Position numbers and translations under genes: made by a program. From Endobugula sp047619205 (GTDB lineage: Bacteria; Pseudomonadota; Gammaproteobacteria; Pseudomonadales; Cellvibrionaceae), in assembly GCA_047619205.1 (NCBI GenBank), contig JBLHJR010000049.1:1-23807 (forward strand): a stretch of 23,807 bases of DNA. Direction: 5' to 3'. The notes under the pieces were generated by a model. It was given only the letters and a program-made list of their open reading frames with translations, did no database searches and had not been told where the DNA came from. This document shows positions 23,329 to 23,807 of the stretch, in pieces. Positions within the stretch are counted from its first letter, which is position 1. Every line of letters starts with the position of its first letter.

Positions 23329-23487
23329 CTATTTGTAAGAGGGGAATAGATAAGCCAATACCGCTAACACACTCAGAGTCCCCAATATAACCGAACAATA
23401 ACCGCTAATTTTACCTTCGCCAAGGCGAAATTGTTTTTCTGTATTAAGCTCGACTTGACGCTCCTTGTAGTGGTAATGCTTATCCAT
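23329..23487 (-). pseudogene. 5' stub of a sterol-desaturase/fatty-acid-hydroxylase-like gene
   Basis: A 52-codon frame: M-D-K-H-Y-H-Y-K-E-R-Q-V, then E-K-Q-F-R-L-G-E-G-K-I-S-G-Y, then a membrane helix (C-S-V-I-L-G-T-L-S-V-L-A-V-L-A-Y-L-F-P). R-L-G-E-G-x-I-S-G followed by a hydrophobic helix resembles the start of membrane sterol-desaturase-family proteins as I remember them; the histidine-box region is absent. The frame ends in TAG exactly at a GGTGGGTGTCCTAT motif (23319-23332), suggesting truncation there. The family call is tentative. Confidence 0.5.
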
Positions 23488-23807
23488 AATTTATCCGCTT
23501 GTAGTGATTTTTTTATTAACTTAAGGGTCAGAGCCCCCAAGATTTTCCTAAAAGTCTTTTGTTCTACAGCATCAATTAGACTGCCCTTTAGATGGTGTGG
23601 CCTATGTCTGCTTTCGGCAAAAAGCCGACATTCAAGAGTAGATCAAGGGGCCGGCTCCTTGAGTTCGCCAAATATCTCGAAATCAAATACTCTAACCCTA
23701 CACTTCCTTGGGTGCGTCTATTCCCACAATTTTCCCCCTGTCTAATTTAGTAACTTTATTCCTCTAGGTGTCAGCGAATATAGATTACCCTTACGCTTAA
23801 CTAATTT
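23488..23807. other. gene-free right edge
   Basis: No gene is supported. An imperfect hairpin lies at 23644-23661 (CAAGGGGCCGGCTCCTTG), and TGTCTGCTTTCGGC/GCCGACATTC near 23605-23634 is a second dyad. GGGTCAGAG at 23525 also occurs at 10344. Confidence 0.4.

Noticed and set aside
10342..23533. GGGTCAGAG at 10344 and 23525 as REP or transposon ends
   Set aside because: A shared 9- to 10-mer in two places is too little without a transposase or longer match.

Overview
The window looks like an accessory stretch of a gammaproteobacterial chromosome, probably marine. It has AT-rich intergenic DNA, an EfpL (YeiP)-type elongation factor, a poly-3-hydroxybutyrate oligomer hydrolase, an integron-style gene cassette, c-di-GMP turnover enzymes, and intact or decayed insertion sequences of five families (ISAs1, IS5, IS1595, IS66, IS30). 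The exact organism cannot be named from the sequence. No rRNA, tRNA or CRISPR array was seen.

Layout. 0.3-0.9 kb: a ParD/ParE-type toxin-antitoxin pair. 1.1-1.45 kb: the dead 3' end of an ISAs1-type transposase. 1.6-5.8 kb: a divergent cluster with an AurF-like di-iron oxygenase on the minus strand, and an NAD(P)H flavin/2Fe-2S reductase plus a class I glutamine amidotransferase on the plus strand. A decayed IS5-type element with terminal repeats and target duplication sits in the shared promoter region. 6.4-6.9 kb: a VOC-family gene with the borders of an integron cassette. 6.9-7.65 kb: an N-terminally cut MtfA-type metallopeptidase with an SEC-C tail, bracketed by 20-bp inverted repeats. 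Its 3' part recurs at 12.5 and 14.9 kb. 7.8-9.9 kb: a PAS-PAS-GGDEF-EAL protein. 10.1-11.0 kb: IS1595 and IS66 remnants.

11.1-12.4 kb: an exported, histidine-rich beta-propeller. 13.4-14.7 kb: an HD-GYP phosphodiesterase, lying between two direct ~500-bp repeats. 15.3-17.0 kb: a divergent AraC regulator and carboxymuconolactone-decarboxylase-like gene. 17.0-17.6 kb: efpL. 18.0-22.6 kb: a 3-hydroxybutyrate oligomer hydrolase gene split by a complete 2,487-bp IS66 element with an exact 8-bp duplication. Removing the element and one duplicate restores a 707-codon frame. 22.7-23.5 kb: a mini-ORF with hairpins and a terminator, a small cysteine-containing gene killed by two TAG codons, and a 52-codon stub resembling the start of a sterol-desaturase-like gene.

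How it works together. The oxygenase, reductase and amidotransferase may form one amine-oxidising pathway. The two c-di-GMP proteins are separate signalling modules. The most novel structure is the GGACACCCACC-motif repeat family: it brackets the mtfA fragment as inverted repeats, recurs in the three SEC-C copies, and lies at the broken edge of other genes.
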